Notes: generated by a model from the letters alone, not told the origin. DNA of 64,000 bases from Isoetes taiwanensis (GCA_021234155.1 JAJEKV010000038.1:9037458-9101457), one strand, 5' to 3'; shown: positions 1 to 12,030, counted from the stretch's first letter. Numbers and translations: made by a program.

Positions 1-98
1 GAGAGGAATTCTTCTCTCCGCTCCACTCGGCCTATATGGTACAAAAATTGTCTCTCGCCGTATAGCGCGAGAGATAATTTTTTATCGATCATGTGGCC
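1..98. repeat. Dispersed repeat fragment ending at a GA array
   Basis: This stretch resembles 10790-10890. Both contain a tctctcgccgtata-type core that can fold on itself (TCTCTCGC...GCGAGAGA here) and both end in catgtggcc a few bases before a (GA)n tract. The second copy lies at the right edge of the Harbinger-like element, so this may be the end of a related element that begins outside the window. The family is not identified. Confidence 0.5.
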
Positions 99-122
99 AG
101 AGAGAGAGAGAGAGAGAGAGAG
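99..122. repeat. (GA)n microsatellite at the LINE 3' end
   Basis: Short GA array directly abutting the 3' tail of the LINE at 121-4660. On the minus strand it reads (TC)n immediately after the (TTCAC)n tail. Confidence 0.9.
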
Positions 123-195
123 AAGTGAAGTGAAGTGAATTGTATTATTTCGTCTTTTCAGACCATCAGGTCCATAAGACCGAGTACAAAAATCA

Positions 196-3100
196 CTAGT
201 AAAATATATCCTCGTCCGGCAAGAACTCGTCATCGAGTATCTCGCCATCGCTCTCTACCATCTCATCTCCACTAGATTCGATAACATATTTGATTGCTAC
301 TTCCCGTAGCTCCATCAGATCCAAAAGGAAGCTGCCAACTGTGGTGTCCGACATATCAAAAAATTGTTGCAAGCTAGATGGTTGAACATTAAATCTATCT
401 CTCAGCGTCTGGTAGGCTGGGCATACCAATATCACGTGGTTCTCATCTTCTACCTCATCTGAGCCACACGCCCTGCAGGTCCGATACTCTCGCTGTATGT
501 TATACCATCTGCCTACCTCTACACCCAAATGGTGAGCACTGAGGCGCGTCCTGCTAATAGCCTGTCTCTTGGCCAAGGATAGGTTCTCATGCAGATATTT
601 CGCTTCCAGCAGCATTGGATTCATTTCTTCCCGATAATGTGCCATTTTGGTACCAGGTGCATGCCACATTTTCATTTGTACCTTTTCCTGTACCCAGTCC
701 CGAATCCGTTTTTTGTTACTTGCTAGCTCCTGAATCGGAATGCCCCATTTTTGCAGCCAGATCACCCCATCCGCATACCAGCCCTTATCCATTGTTGCTT
801 TTAGAGCTAATCGTGGGTAGCTTCCTTCGTCCAAGCCCCCCATCCGGCTCAAGTATGTCAAGTAATGGCATATAGCCTCACATTCCAAACGCATCAGCCC
901 ACATTCTGCCAAGACCATTTCGTATGGTGTTTGCATTTTGACACCAAGCTCATGATATATGAATTTTTTCTGCACCCTTTCGATTTTCTGCCACAGCTCC
1001 AGTGAGAGTCCGGGCCCCCAGACCTCACACCCATACAATACTACCGACTGTACTAGTGTTTTAAAAAGAGTTCTCTTAAGACCAAAGTTCCAAATTTCAT
1101 TCCTCAAACACTGCTTTTGCATAGCAAATAATGCCTTGATGCCTCCATTAACTCTCTGCTCTACTGTGCGGTTCCACTGGAAGTGCTTATCGACCATTAG
1201 CCCTAAATATTTGTATGAATCTGTGATCTCCATCGGCTCCCCTTTGTATGTGAATGCATACTTCTCATCCAGATTTGTTCCAAATATCATAACTTTGGTT
1301 TTCCCCAAGTTCACCTTCATACCCTTTTTATCGCAAAAGCTCGCTAATGTATCTAACTGTTTCTGCATATCTCCCCTGCTCCTGGATAGTAAGACTATGT
1401 CGTCTGCATATAGCAACAAAAGGATAGCATATCCTGCAAGTTGGGTACCGCTCCCACCCTGAGCAATAATCCAATTCTCCAAGTCATCAATAAAGATGCC
1501 GAAAAGCGTAGGTGAAAGAGGACACCCTTGCTTGACACCTATATTACTTTCCACCTGCTCCGCGCATTGGCCATCAAATGGGAAGGACAGTTTCACTAGC
1601 ACCTTTTCATATAGTACCTGCACAGCGTCTCTCAGGTGTATAGGCACATTAAGTCTCTCCAAACTCTCCCACAAATTTCCTCTAGGCACCATATCAAATG
1701 CCTTAGAGAAATCTACGAATCCTGCAAACAATGGCTTTCTAGTCCCCTTGACTGTGTCCATCATAGCTCTGAATGTGACCAAGTGGTCAATGGTGCATTT
1801 GTTGGGTCTAAAGCTCGCTTGCCCCTTGGCCCGTACCTCATGTAGCTCAGCCCATGTGCTAATCTTATGCTCAAGAATAGTAGCAAAAAGCTTTGCAAAT
1901 AAATTGCTCACCATGATCATTCGATAGTTATTCGGGTCGCGCGTATCTCCTGCCTTATGGATTGGAACCACCCGGTTGATTTGCCATGCCAGTGGGAAAC
2001 CCTCTTGTATTGCAGCATTCAGCATTTCTGTTGTTTTTCCAACTAGCCCCTCTCCTGCCCATTTAAGCATTTCAGCCACCATGCCCAAACTATCGGCTGC
2101 TTTTCCATTTGCAAGTTTTGCCAAGCCATCATACACATCATCTATCGAGAGAATTAATTCAGATTTGCACACTTGTTCCTGATCAGCCACGCCATCAATG
2201 TGGTAGAGCTTCTTTACCTGGCCTACAAGATCCTCCAGTGATAGTTGTGTATTATTCTGCTGCTTGTGTTTCATCTTCTTCCAGAATTGGTTGGGGTCTG
2301 TTAGTAGCTTTGCAACAAGCTCTTTTTGCTTAAGGCCTATGAATGCCCTTTTCTTGCACCTGACTAGAGTCTTATACTCTTTGATTAGCCGCAGCCTTTC
2401 TTGCCCACATGCCCTCTTATATTGTGCCCTTTTTAGCTTGCAATCATCATCAAACCACCCATTGTAAGGTAGGCCCTTCTTTCTTCTCCCCGAGTTAAAG
2501 CATTTTCTTGCAGCCTCAAGCACCAAGGAGGTCATAACCTCACTCATCATGGCAGCCCCACGTGGCCAATCCATCTTTTCTATACTCTCCTCGCAATATT
2601 TCTGATATTTATCTTTTTTCCTTGGATTGACATGAATGCGGTCTATGCTAACATGCGCCTGGTAGTGTGGTTTTCCAGTAACTGCAATGTGTGCTATAAG
2701 AGGTACGTGGTCTGATTCCTTTCTGGCATCCGATATTTGAAAATGTGTAATTTGCTCCAAAAAGTTCTCCGATGCAATGAGATAATCGACTATGCTTTTG
2801 CCCTTGCATGTGCAACGATCAGTGCCTGGAAATTTTCTTATCCCATTGTAGATCACTAAGTTTAAGCCTCCACACATACTCAACAGATAGTTTCCCATTG
2901 CAGTGGGCCATTTGTCTCGGTCCAGTGTGCTGCGGTTCCAACCCGCAATGCTTAGTTCATTGTCCTCCATTTGATCTATCCACACTGGTTCCCCCTCGTT
3001 GCTTACCAAGGCTGCTTGTTTTCTTGTTGTTCTGCCATTAAAATCCCCTACAAGGACCACCTCCCCAGACTCCATCAACTCCATAATATCGAGCTCCAAC

Positions 3101-3489
3101 TGCTGGAAGGGGTCTTCAAAATCCAGGTTGTATTTTTGATATGTGCTTTTCTGCAGCGGTGGGAAATAGCATCCTGCTATAAATATTCTTTGTCCGCCCT
3201 GCCCTGGGACCTCCACCCATATGTATTGCTTTGTATCCCTCTTCTTTACAACTTTAACCAAATGCACCATTTCAGTTCTGACATAACATGCAACCCCTCC
3301 ATACCCTCTTCTTCGCCAGCCCTTCTTGTTCCATAGGGAACACACAACTACAAATCCTGGTATTTCCGGAAGCCCGCTTTCCTCATGTTCCCATGTTTCT
3401 GTGAAGAATGCCATGTCTACTGATGCTAGTACATCTTCCATCTCCACAACCTTTCCGTTGCTTAGATGGTTGATGTTCCATGCAAGCAA
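196..3489 (-). CDS. LINE ORF2: endonuclease-reverse transcriptase
   Basis: This is the catalytic protein for target-primed reverse transcription, about 1,097 residues. The N-terminus is an AP-like endonuclease: WNIN at residues 4-7, a GDFNGR motif near residue 150, and SDHVPLI near residue 260. The central reverse transcriptase has the FVDFSKAFD block, GVKQGCPLSP, and the catalytic YADD at residues 694-697. The C-terminus carries a Cys-rich knuckle (CRAC, then H and C) near residue 1000. There is no ATG at the 5' end. The frame is open back to the ORF1 stop (TAG at 3508-3510), position 3489 is a TTG, and the first in-frame ATG (about 3441) would delete the first catalytic Asn of the endonuclease. 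Translation therefore probably depends on UAG readthrough or re-initiation. Confidence 0.93.
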   Translation of the reverse strand: MLAWNINHLSNGKVVEMEDVLASVDMAFFTETWEHEESGLPEIPGFVVVCSLWNKKGWRRRGYGGVACYVRTEMVHLVKVVKKRDTKQYIWVEVPGQGGQRIFIAGCYFPPLQKSTYQKYNLDFEDPFQQLELDIMELMESGEVVLVGDFNGRTTRKQAALVSNEGEPVWIDQMEDNELSIAGWNRSTLDRDKWPTAMGNYLLSMCGGLNLVIYNGIRKFPGTDRCTCKGKSIVDYLIASENFLEQITHFQISDARKESDHVPLIAHIAVTGKPHYQAHVSIDRIHVNPRKKDKYQKYCEESIEKMDWPRGAAMMSEVMTSLVLEAARKCFNSGRRKKGLPYNGWFDDDCKLKRAQYKRACGQERLRLIKEYKTLVRCKKRAFIGLKQKELVAKLLTDPNQFWKKMKHKQQNNTQLSLEDLVGQVKKLYHIDGVADQEQVCKSELILSIDDVYDGLAKLANGKAADSLGMVAEMLKWAGEGLVGKTTEMLNAAIQEGFPLAWQINRVVPIHKAGDTRDPNNYRMIMVSNLFAKLFATILEHKISTWAELHEVRAKGQASFRPNKCTIDHLVTFRAMMDTVKGTRKPLFAGFVDFSKAFDMVPRGNLWESLERLNVPIHLRDAVQVLYEKVLVKLSFPFDGQCAEQVESNIGVKQGCPLSPTLFGIFIDDLENWIIAQGGSGTQLAGYAILLLLYADDIVLLSRSRGDMQKQLDTLASFCDKKGMKVNLGKTKVMIFGTNLDEKYAFTYKGEPMEITDSYKYLGLMVDKHFQWNRTVEQRVNGGIKALFAMQKQCLRNEIWNFGLKRTLFKTLVQSVVLYGCEVWGPGLSLELWQKIERVQKKFIYHELGVKMQTPYEMVLAECGLMRLECEAICHYLTYLSRMGGLDEGSYPRLALKATMDKGWYADGVIWLQKWGIPIQELASNKKRIRDWVQEKVQMKMWHAPGTKMAHYREEMNPMLLEAKYLHENLSLAKRQAISRTRLSAHHLGVEVGRWYNIQREYRTCRACGSDEVEDENHVILVCPAYQTLRDRFNVQPSSLQQFFDMSDTTVGSFLLDLMELREVAIKYVIESSGDEMVESDGEILDDEFLPDEDIFY

Positions 3490-3507
3490 CCTGATGGCCT
3501 GGATTTC

Positions 3508-4548
3508 CTATGCATCGTCTTCGATGCACACCTTCCCATACCTCCAGAAGACTCTTTTATTGCTTTGCCTTGCTTCCTTGAATTTCTGCATTTCAATCCT
3601 GTGCTGCTGGAATTGATCGGGTGTTAGGTCTTCGTTTATCCACACATTCTTGCCTTTCATCTTAGTTTTCCTTTTCAGTATCGTCACCTTGTCCTCCCTG
3701 CTGCCAAGTCTGATTATAACATTTCTGGGCTTATCCCCCTTTTTGCCTACTCGGTAAGCTTCAACAATATTGACATATGGAGCCTCGAGCGTGGTTGAAA
3801 CCAAGTCTATTACCTCTTGCTTGATATTCTCGTCATCCTTCTCCGGCAGCCCTGCAATCCGGAGATTGAGTGCGCGCTTGGCTCTTTCCTGCTGCTCGAG
3901 AACATCGTTCATTCTGGTATTAAGCTTGTCCACCACATCCTTCCATGATTCTGAAAAGCCCCCTTCCTCATCGTAGCCCTCATTGTTCTTCAAGACCCCA
4001 TCTTTCATAATCTGCATTTCCTTTTTCATGGCTAGATTTTCAGCTTTTAATTCTTGGATGTGATCAGACATACCTTTGAGCGATTGTTCAAGAAACCCCA
4101 TCATTTTGGTCATTGCATTTCTGGTAGCGGCCATTTCATTAACCAGGTGAAAGAGTAGCGCCATCATCTCTGAGTTCTGCCCATTGCCAATCTGCTGCAC
4201 CCCTGCCCCAAGTTGCATAAAACCCTGTTGTGTCGGCATGAGCCCTGGAATAGACGGCATGGCTGGAGCACAGTGATTCATTGTGAACAGGTTACCCATC
4301 GAGGATGTACCCATCCCTGCTGCAGAGATCTGTGGAGCAGCAAAGCTTGCTGCAGCCGTCGGTGGGGTATCAGAACCTGTTGCACTTGTTGCAGGGGCCG
4401 GGATAGGGCCAAGCACCCCTGACCCACACGGATCTGCAAAGACAACCGGCTGGATTCGCGACTTTGGATGCCTCGCCGCACCCCTCAAGGACCGCCACAT
4501 CGCAGACTGCCCGAATCGCCCCAAGAGTATTCTATCTTTTGGCGCCAC
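3508..4548 (-). CDS. LINE ORF1: L1-type RNA-binding coiled-coil protein
   Basis: About 346 residues. A Pro/Ala/Met-rich N-terminal half is followed by a predicted coiled coil (heptad-like stretch around EQSLKGMSDHIQELKAENLA). The C-terminal region resembles the L1 ORF1p RRM (Transposase_22 type: NLRIAGLPEKDDE, then EAYRVGKKGDKPRNVIIRL). Such proteins coat the LINE RNA and act as nucleic-acid chaperones. The frame stays open upstream to about 4612. The codon at 4548 is GTG, and the first in-frame ATG is at 4500 (MWRSL), which is the more likely start. The ORF ends at TAG 3508-3510, in the same frame as ORF2. Confidence 0.88.
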   Translation of the reverse strand: MAPKDRILLGRFGQSAMWRSLRGAARHPKSRIQPVVFADPCGSGVLGPIPAPATSATGSDTPPTAAASFAAPQISAAGMGTSSMGNLFTMNHCAPAMPSIPGLMPTQQGFMQLGAGVQQIGNGQNSEMMALLFHLVNEMAATRNAMTKMMGFLEQSLKGMSDHIQELKAENLAMKKEMQIMKDGVLKNNEGYDEEGGFSESWKDVVDKLNTRMNDVLEQQERAKRALNLRIAGLPEKDDENIKQEVIDLVSTTLEAPYVNIVEAYRVGKKGDKPRNVIIRLGSREDKVTILKRKTKMKGKNVWINEDLTPDQFQQHRIEMQKFKEARQSNKRVFWRYGKVCIEDDA

Positions 4549-4659
4549 ATCACGGTCCCATCTTCTTCGAACTTGCGGTCGACTCGAGAAGAGTATTCTA
4601 TCTTCAACATGTTATCCCCAGGGGAACCTCTGCCCTCTCTTAGCCCTACCCCCCACGCG

Positions 4660-4661
<2 letters not shown>

Positions 4662-4749
<88 letters not shown>
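4662..4749. repeat. (GA)n microsatellite at the LINE 5' end
   Basis: About 88 bp of pure GA next to the 5' leader of the full-length LINE. Its presence on the 5' side shows that the LINE sits inside GA sequence rather than merely ending in it. Confidence 0.95.
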
Positions 4750-6228
<1,479 letters not shown>

Positions 6229-6337
6229 ACATCACATGAGCCGAGAGATCGAGGGAGAGGGCCCCTCAACCACGTTAGGGGCTAATGAGACGTCTGTTAA
6301 GGATAATGCCTCGAAAAATTTATGGGGGCAATTTTTA

Positions 6338-6370
6338 GAGGCCGGAAATTTCAACCTTAATTCCGGCCTC
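6338..6370. repeat. Perfect 10-bp stem hairpin near the Harbinger left end
   Basis: The stem gaggccggaa (6338-6347) pairs exactly with ttccggcctc (6361-6370) around a 13-base loop. It is likely a subterminal structural or transposase-binding feature of the transposon. Confidence 0.6.
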
Positions 6371-6592
6371 CGTTCAAGGTGGGCGGGCTCCAAGAATCGA
6401 AGCTCCGACATTTCTCCCTCCTAGCATCGCACTCAACGTCGATTGTCAATCCGGTAAGCACTTCTTGCATTTCTTTACTTGAATTTGTAAAATGCTTTGG
6501 TAATAGCCACATTCTTAGCAACCTCTTGCTTGATAAATCAGACGCAAATTGCCTCAAGAACATGACTAAGGCAACCAGATCCTCTTTGCCAA

Positions 6593-7745
6593 ATGCTAAG
6601 AAGCCTTTTGTTCCCACTAGGACCGAGAAACTGGCTCCAAGAAGAACTAAGAGGAATTGGATCAGTTTCCCAATCTGTGGCCATTGATATAAATTCCGAG
6701 CCTGCAAGGACTTTGAATTGCAATCTAAGGGGAAGGAAGAGGGATCATCCAGAAGATACATTACCTGAGGTTCAATCTGAACCCCTCCCCAATGATTTAG
6801 CCTTGGTTGTGTACGAAAGCAGTTCTGTTGCTCTTACCCGGGCCAAGAAAAGGAAAGCACCTGTAGATTGGTCGGACGATGCAATCTCTACCATGCTTGC
6901 TTTGATGAAGGAGTACAAGGTGCATAATAATGGAAGTATCAATCTTTCTTCAAGCCAATGGAGAGATATTATGATCAAATTGCAAATCACAGTTCATGGC
7001 CTTGAAGACTTGAGACAGTTGAGAAACAAATGAGATAAATTGCAAATAAAATTCAGGGATGAGAAAGAAGCATCTGAAAGAACAGACTCTAAGCCATCTA
7101 GTTGGCCATGGTTTGAACTTATGGAAGATCTTAAACATGGTGTAACAAATGAAAAGGGCATTTCTGGTGGAGGAGATGATGGGGAATTTGGGGCCGAGGC
7201 ATTTGAGGATGCTGATATGTTCCGAAACACATTAATGTTTGATGCCTTCTATGAGACAATTGAAACAAATGCATCTTTTGTAGAAGAAGAATTCATAAAC
7301 ATTGCAGATGATAACCCTGTCAGCCCCTGTTGCTAATGAAGGAAACAGTAGCAAAGATAATTCAAGTACTCAGGAGAAAAATCCGAGCAAAGATACTCCA
7401 AGTACATTCAATCCTTTTGATACCAATCCTCGGTCTGCTGCATGCAATCAATTTGGGGTTAGTGGTAAGACAACAACAAAAAAGAGATATCGGGTTCACA
7501 TAGATGAAGAAATAGCAGCTGGGATATCAAACATGGCAAATAGTTTTGGAGAGAATGAAAAAAGGAAGCTTGATTTCATGAGGGAAGAATCTGTTAAGAA
7601 ACATGAATTGATCAGGGAGTTAGAGTCCATGAGATCAGCTAATACTTTGAAGATTGCTCAAACAATGGCTACAATGATAGAAAGTATATGCCAAAGGATA
7701 AAGGACACTCTACTGGAGATTGCTAAACTTGCTGCATCGAAGTAG
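6593..7745 (+). pseudogene. Harbinger-associated trihelix/Myb-like protein
   Basis: This resembles the second protein of PIF/Harbinger elements, which binds DNA and helps carry the transposase to the nucleus. A basic linker (KKRKAPVDWSDDA) starts the trihelix-like domain, which continues through SSSQWRDIM to QLRNK. A Lys/Glu-rich helical tail ends at 7745. There are two lesions. A TGA at 7031-7033 sits exactly where this fold has Trp (RNKW in relatives), which fits a TGG-to-TGA change; the frame continues cleanly after it to 7336. A frameshift near 7302-7336 then moves the rest into another frame. The N-terminal boundary is unclear. Confidence 0.7.
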
Positions 7746-7803
7746 ACAAATTAATATCAATTTCAGAGGTACTCTTGTTGCTTTTGTCTTGTACTGTCAT
7801 TTT

Positions 7804-7836
<33 letters not shown>

Positions 7837-9219
7837 TTGGGGATCTCCTATCGAACTTAAATCTAATGTGATATGATATTCCTGACTACGTATAGTATAA
7901 TTGCATAAAGGAATCGTATGACGTCCCTTAAAATTCCATAATGCTCGTCTCGATTCCTGCGCAATCCAATTAATTGTAAGCTGCTCGAAGATGATAAGGC
8001 GCAAGGTTCTGGTCCGGCGCCATTTTCCTGTATACTCCTCTTCTAGCGAGGATTCAAATTATGGCTATGGCAAAGAAGCTCATCTTCCAAAGAGCCTAAC
8101 GGGGGTTGAATCATTGAAGTTATTGAGCTCCAACACAGAAGTTTCCATGCTAGTGTCAGCCAAAGGGTTATTCTCGGTTACGTGTCTATGGAAGAAGTGT
8201 TTATGGAGGCTGAGCTGATTGCATGGGCTGAGCAAGCTCCTTTCTGGCAGAGAGCACGCCTTTGGGAGGTCCAAATCCCATCTGTTGTCTGTAAAAATTG
8301 CTCTGAGTAGCTTTTTCCATGAAGAAGCCATTTTCCTAGTGACTACTCCTTAACTTAGCGGATTTTTGCTTTCTTTTTTCTTTGTTGAAAGTTTTTTGTT
8401 ATAATGTATGATATGGAACCGGCCATTGGCCTCTCGTGTACTCCTTAACTTAGCAGATTTTTGCATTCTTTTTTCTTTGTTGAAAGTTTTTTGTTATAAT
8501 GTATGATATGGAACCGGCCATTGGCTTACTAATACATGATATTTTCGCCGAAATATATAATCCTGACTCAAGTTATCTTCTTTTTCACATAAATGTAGTT
8601 TTTATCCTAATGGCTTGTTGAATACAATTCTTACAGGTTAAGAAAAGGAGAATGATGAAGGCTTTGACGACATGCAGTGTTCAAGAGTATTTTTTACAAT
8701 TTTAGGGATTACAGGCATTTCTGTGACACATTTTAGTTAAAAAGTTTGTACTGTCTTATTGGAACTGAGTTCATATTAATACAAAATATTCTGTTTTATT
8801 ATTTGTTGTACTTCTCTAATTTGTGATGCTTTGGTTAATGAATGCTAATGTCTGCTACTATAATGTTATTACACTGAAAGGAAATAATGTAGACTGCTAT
8901 AAGATTACAAACTGTGAACATGGTTAAGTTATTCATTCATAGAAATAACACACTAGTCATATTTAAACTGTTGTAATTCAAAACTTCATGCAATCAGTGT
9001 GTTCATATAACTTCAAGAACTTGGTACATAAGAGTTTGCTCTGTTTTGCAATCTTAAATCTGAACTGCATTCTGTAAAACATTGCATTTGTAATGACATT
9101 ACTAAACTTATCACAAAATGGACCAGAATTGGGAATTCAGATATTTATTAATATTAACAGATGGGATAACATTCACATTAAATTCAGATGTAAGTAATTT
9201 GCTAAAATGAATGAAAGAA
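7746..9219. other. Transposon interior without a recognisable gene
   Basis: Contains a poly(T) run (about 7808-7834), an AT-rich anonymous stretch, and a 95-bp tandem duplication at 8345-8525. A short minus-strand frame from 8331 (starting MASSWKKLLRAI) is open for 83 codons, but I recognise nothing in it. Confidence 0.5.
8345..8525. repeat. 95-bp tandem duplication, two copies
   Basis: Copies start at 8345 and 8440 (actccttaacttagc). They share ttgttgaaagttttttgtt and atggaaccggccattggc and differ at only a few positions, so the duplication is recent. Confidence 0.9.
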
Positions 9220-10487
9220 TCAAACTAAGTTTCCGCCATCCCTATTTTGGAAGATGACATGTCTTATCAAGTCTCCTTCCTTCTTCAATTTCTTGTTCAT
9301 CTCTTCAGTTTCATAGTAGTTTATATCTGGTAACTCTGCTTCTAAGGGCAACATCTCCAATTCAAAATCCTCCATAATGAAGAAATTCCACAAAACACAT
9401 GCTGCATGAATGATCTTGGCTGCCCTGCCAACATGAATAGGCAAAACCTTGAGGATTCTAAACTTCTCTTTTACTATCCCAAATCCATTCTCTACACAAA
9501 CTCTGCCCTTGCAAATCCTCTTGTTGAACCTGCTAGAAGCCCCTGTGCCATCTGAAAATACCTTCATCAAGAAGCTTCTGCTTGGATATGCTGGATTCCC
9601 TAAAAGCATTGGTGGAATACTAACTGTCACATCTGCATCTAGTATTTCACCTCTCCTGTTAATCTTTTTTCTAGTCATTTGGACAATAGGTTCCTGCAAA
9701 ATCTGCTTTGATGCTATACAATATACTCTTCTTGAACTGATTGAAATCATGCACAGATCCTGTCCTACTAACACACACATTGATAAACATTCTAGAGTGT
9801 GTTACTACACCTTGCATCAGGCAGGAATGCCTCTTGTGTCTGATGTAGTAATCATCCCCTTTGTCTTTCCTCCAAGGCTTTCTGTACAAGAAAATTTGAG
9901 AACCATCAACAGCACCAAAAATACTAGGCAAACCTTTGGCATCTTCAAATTCCTTCATGATATCAAGGAGTCTCTGGCCCGAGGGTAAGGCAATGAATTT
10001 TTTGTAAAGCATGGTCTTGGATGCTAAAACTAAAGTCACCTTCTTGGTATATTTTTGGACTGTGGCTTTTCCAACATAAAATCTTTGACCAACATGCCAT
10101 GGCATCTCACCATGAGCAAGAAAGTAGAGTACCATAGAAAGTAGGATCTACAGGGGGCCTGACCTTCTGGCCTGGTCTGATCAGGTATGGCACAATAAGG
10201 CCAACCAGTTTCTCAAATGACCCTCTCTTCATTCTGTATAACTGACGCCACATATCATCTTCGAATGAGGAAAGGCAATTCCAGGCATGATTGTCAATAT
10301 TATCCCATTGAGTGGTTTGTCTAGGACAAACCCAGAATCTTCTCTGTGGTCTTCTTAATCGAGATGTTGCAGCCAAGAGTAAGATGGAAGATGCACATGG
10401 AAAACTAGTGTTGTCTTCTTGAAAATCTTCTCCATCCACTATTGCCATACTTGGATCAAGTCCAAGCAAAATTTTTGCATTGCTCAC
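9220..10487 (-). pseudogene. Harbinger DDE transposase, frameshifted
   Basis: Three overlapping minus-strand frames (10487-10107, 10135-9671, 9780-9220) form one DDE_Tnp_4-like protein. An N-terminal region is followed by a helix-turn-helix (HGEMPWHVGQRFYVGKATVQ), the first catalytic Asp in FGAVDGSQIF, the second in GSVHDFN, and the final Glu in CVENGFGIVKEKFRIL. It would cut and paste the element through its terminal repeats. Frameshifts lie at about 10107-10135 and 9671-9780, so this copy cannot make a full protein. The three catalytic residues themselves are retained. Confidence 0.9.
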
Positions 10488-10789
10488 CCTAGCACAATAG
10501 CCCTAAGAAGCATTGCAATCATATCTAAAATGACCGGATCCATGCTTGAATGCCATTGTCGGTGATGACTTCCTGCCGCAATGGTGTAAGCAACGGATTT
10601 CTTACAGAAATCGGTTTGAAATGGGATGCGGGAAGTCTGTGTGGGCGAACTCAAAATATCCTATATCATTCATTTTGAAGAATAAATGAAGAAGGAATTA
10701 TCTCATATGGGATGGCCAACCGGAATCAAATTGGAGGGAAATATTCCGGTGGGGAGGTAGAAAACTGCTCGAAATGGCCGCTGTTAGGA

Positions 10790-10890
10790 CTCGAGAGAAG
10801 CTCGTCTCTGATCTTCTCTCGAGCTATACTGTATAATTTTTGTATCTCGCCGTATACGACGAGAGACAAATTTTTTTCAAGCATGTGGCC
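10790..10890. repeat. Second copy of the window-start repeat
   Basis: Matches 1-98 through its tctcgccgtata core and its catgtggcc end, again directly before GA repeats. It probably marks the right end of the Harbinger-like element. Confidence 0.5.
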
Positions 10891-10895
10891 GACTT

Positions 10896-10940
10896 GAGAG
10901 AGAGTGAGAGAGAGAGATAGATAGATAGATAGATAGATAG
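10896..10940. repeat. (GA)n then (GATA)n microsatellite
   Basis: GA repeats run to about 10917 and pass into GATA repeats to 10940. On the minus strand this reads as the (CTAT)n tail of the SINE at 10941-11150 followed by (TC)n. Confidence 0.9.
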
Positions 10941-11150
10941 TATTTTAACGTCACGCCACTAGGCAGCATCCAACTGGACATGTGACCACGCACCACACTA
11001 CATTGCTCGATTGGGCCCTGCCCCCAACCACCTTACATTGCATCTGTTAGGATTTGACCCCCAACAAGTGAAATGCGAGTCGGGCGGCCCCAACTCGAGA
11101 CCACATTGCTAAGGAACTAGTGTGTTACCACCAGACCAAACCCATATATA
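10941..11150 (-). mobile_element. tRNA-like SINE, about 210 bp
   Basis: Read on the minus strand, it starts near 11145 with a tRNA-like head: an A-box-like TGGTGGTAACACAC, then about 35 bases later a B-box-like GGTCTCGAGTT. It ends in GTGACGTTAAAATA and a (CTAT)n tail. The 3' end resembles the GACG/TAA-rich 3' ends of the LINEs in this window. It is flanked by GA arrays on both sides, like those LINEs. SINEs have no protein and borrow LINE machinery. The tRNA resemblance is by eye and moderate. Confidence 0.55.
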
Positions 11151-11159
11151 GATATATAG

Positions 11160-11289
<130 letters not shown>

Positions 11290-11591
11290 ACAGAGAGAGA
11301 GAGATCCATGCCAGGATCCATGAGGATATAAGGACCCCGCAGAGAGAGAGAGAGAGGGAGGGAGGGAGGGAGGGAGGGAGGGATCATCCATCTTTCTTTG
11401 ACCCACATAACTAACAATACTCAACCAAGGCATACTAAAAACAAGCTAACAGAACACCAAAGGGAGGTGCCATACCTGAATGATTGACGTATGCCTAGAT
11501 CTAAGAAGGAGTTAATGACTTTAGATTGATGTATGCCTAGATCCAAGGAGGAGTTGGTCGCTTTAGGCCATGAGAGTATGATAGAACCAAG

Positions 11592-12030
11592 TAAGAAGGG
11601 GCCAAAATGGCAAAAATAGGATATAGTATACCTTTGGTAATGTTAGAAGATGATATTAATGGTTGATAATAGGTTTGTCTAACACCAAAAATATACTATT
11701 AAAAGCAAATAATCATAGCTTATGTAGTGTGTGTCCAATGGTTGCTGGAAGCTGGCCAATAAATGTCAATTTTGCAATGCCAAACTTCAAATGACACTCT
11801 TTAGCATTAGTCTATTGGAGTTTCGAGAGATGTGCCCTACATAATCTCCAACAGCATTGTCAATGCTTTGAAGAAAGGAAGGCGAGTTGTTGGATCCCCA
11901 CACCTTAACTATATGTCCTGGGTAGTCAATGCAAACCATTAGGTTGTCGTTGGTTCACATTGTGGGTCTTGGGTTCGAGTAGAGGGTAGGACTCATAGAA
12001 CCTCACCACAAATTTGGCTCTAAGGTAATA
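11592..12030 (+). repeat. Dispersed about 440-bp repeat, copy 1
   Basis: It is similar along its whole length to the reverse complement of 22890-23330. Shared stretches include ccaaaatggcaaaaat, gacactctttagcatt and gtcctgggtagtcaatgc. The end near 11920-11985 has a tRNA-like A/B box arrangement (gggtagtcaatgc, then gggttcgagtagagg). I cannot assign it to a known superfamily. Confidence 0.75.

Larger units (their letters stand above)
121..4660 (-). mobile_element. Near-complete L1-type LINE (non-LTR retrotransposon)
   Basis: The element reads on the minus strand: a short 5' leader (about 4550-4660), ORF1, ORF2, a short 3' UTR, then a pentameric (TTCAC)n tail at 121-137. It has (GA)n arrays on both sides (99-122 and 4662-4749). 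Both ORFs are long and free of internal stops, so it looks young or recently active. The last 60 bases resemble the 3' end of the second copy at 5103-5162 (both contain gaccatcagg), which defines the family's 3' UTR. Target-site duplications cannot be seen because both flanks are the same microsatellite. ORF1 and ORF2 are in the same reading frame, separated by a single UAG. Confidence 0.9.

Noticed and set aside
615-3336. Plus-strand frames opposite the LINE ORF2
   Set aside because: Antisense shadows; the minus strand has strong reverse-transcriptase and endonuclease motifs.
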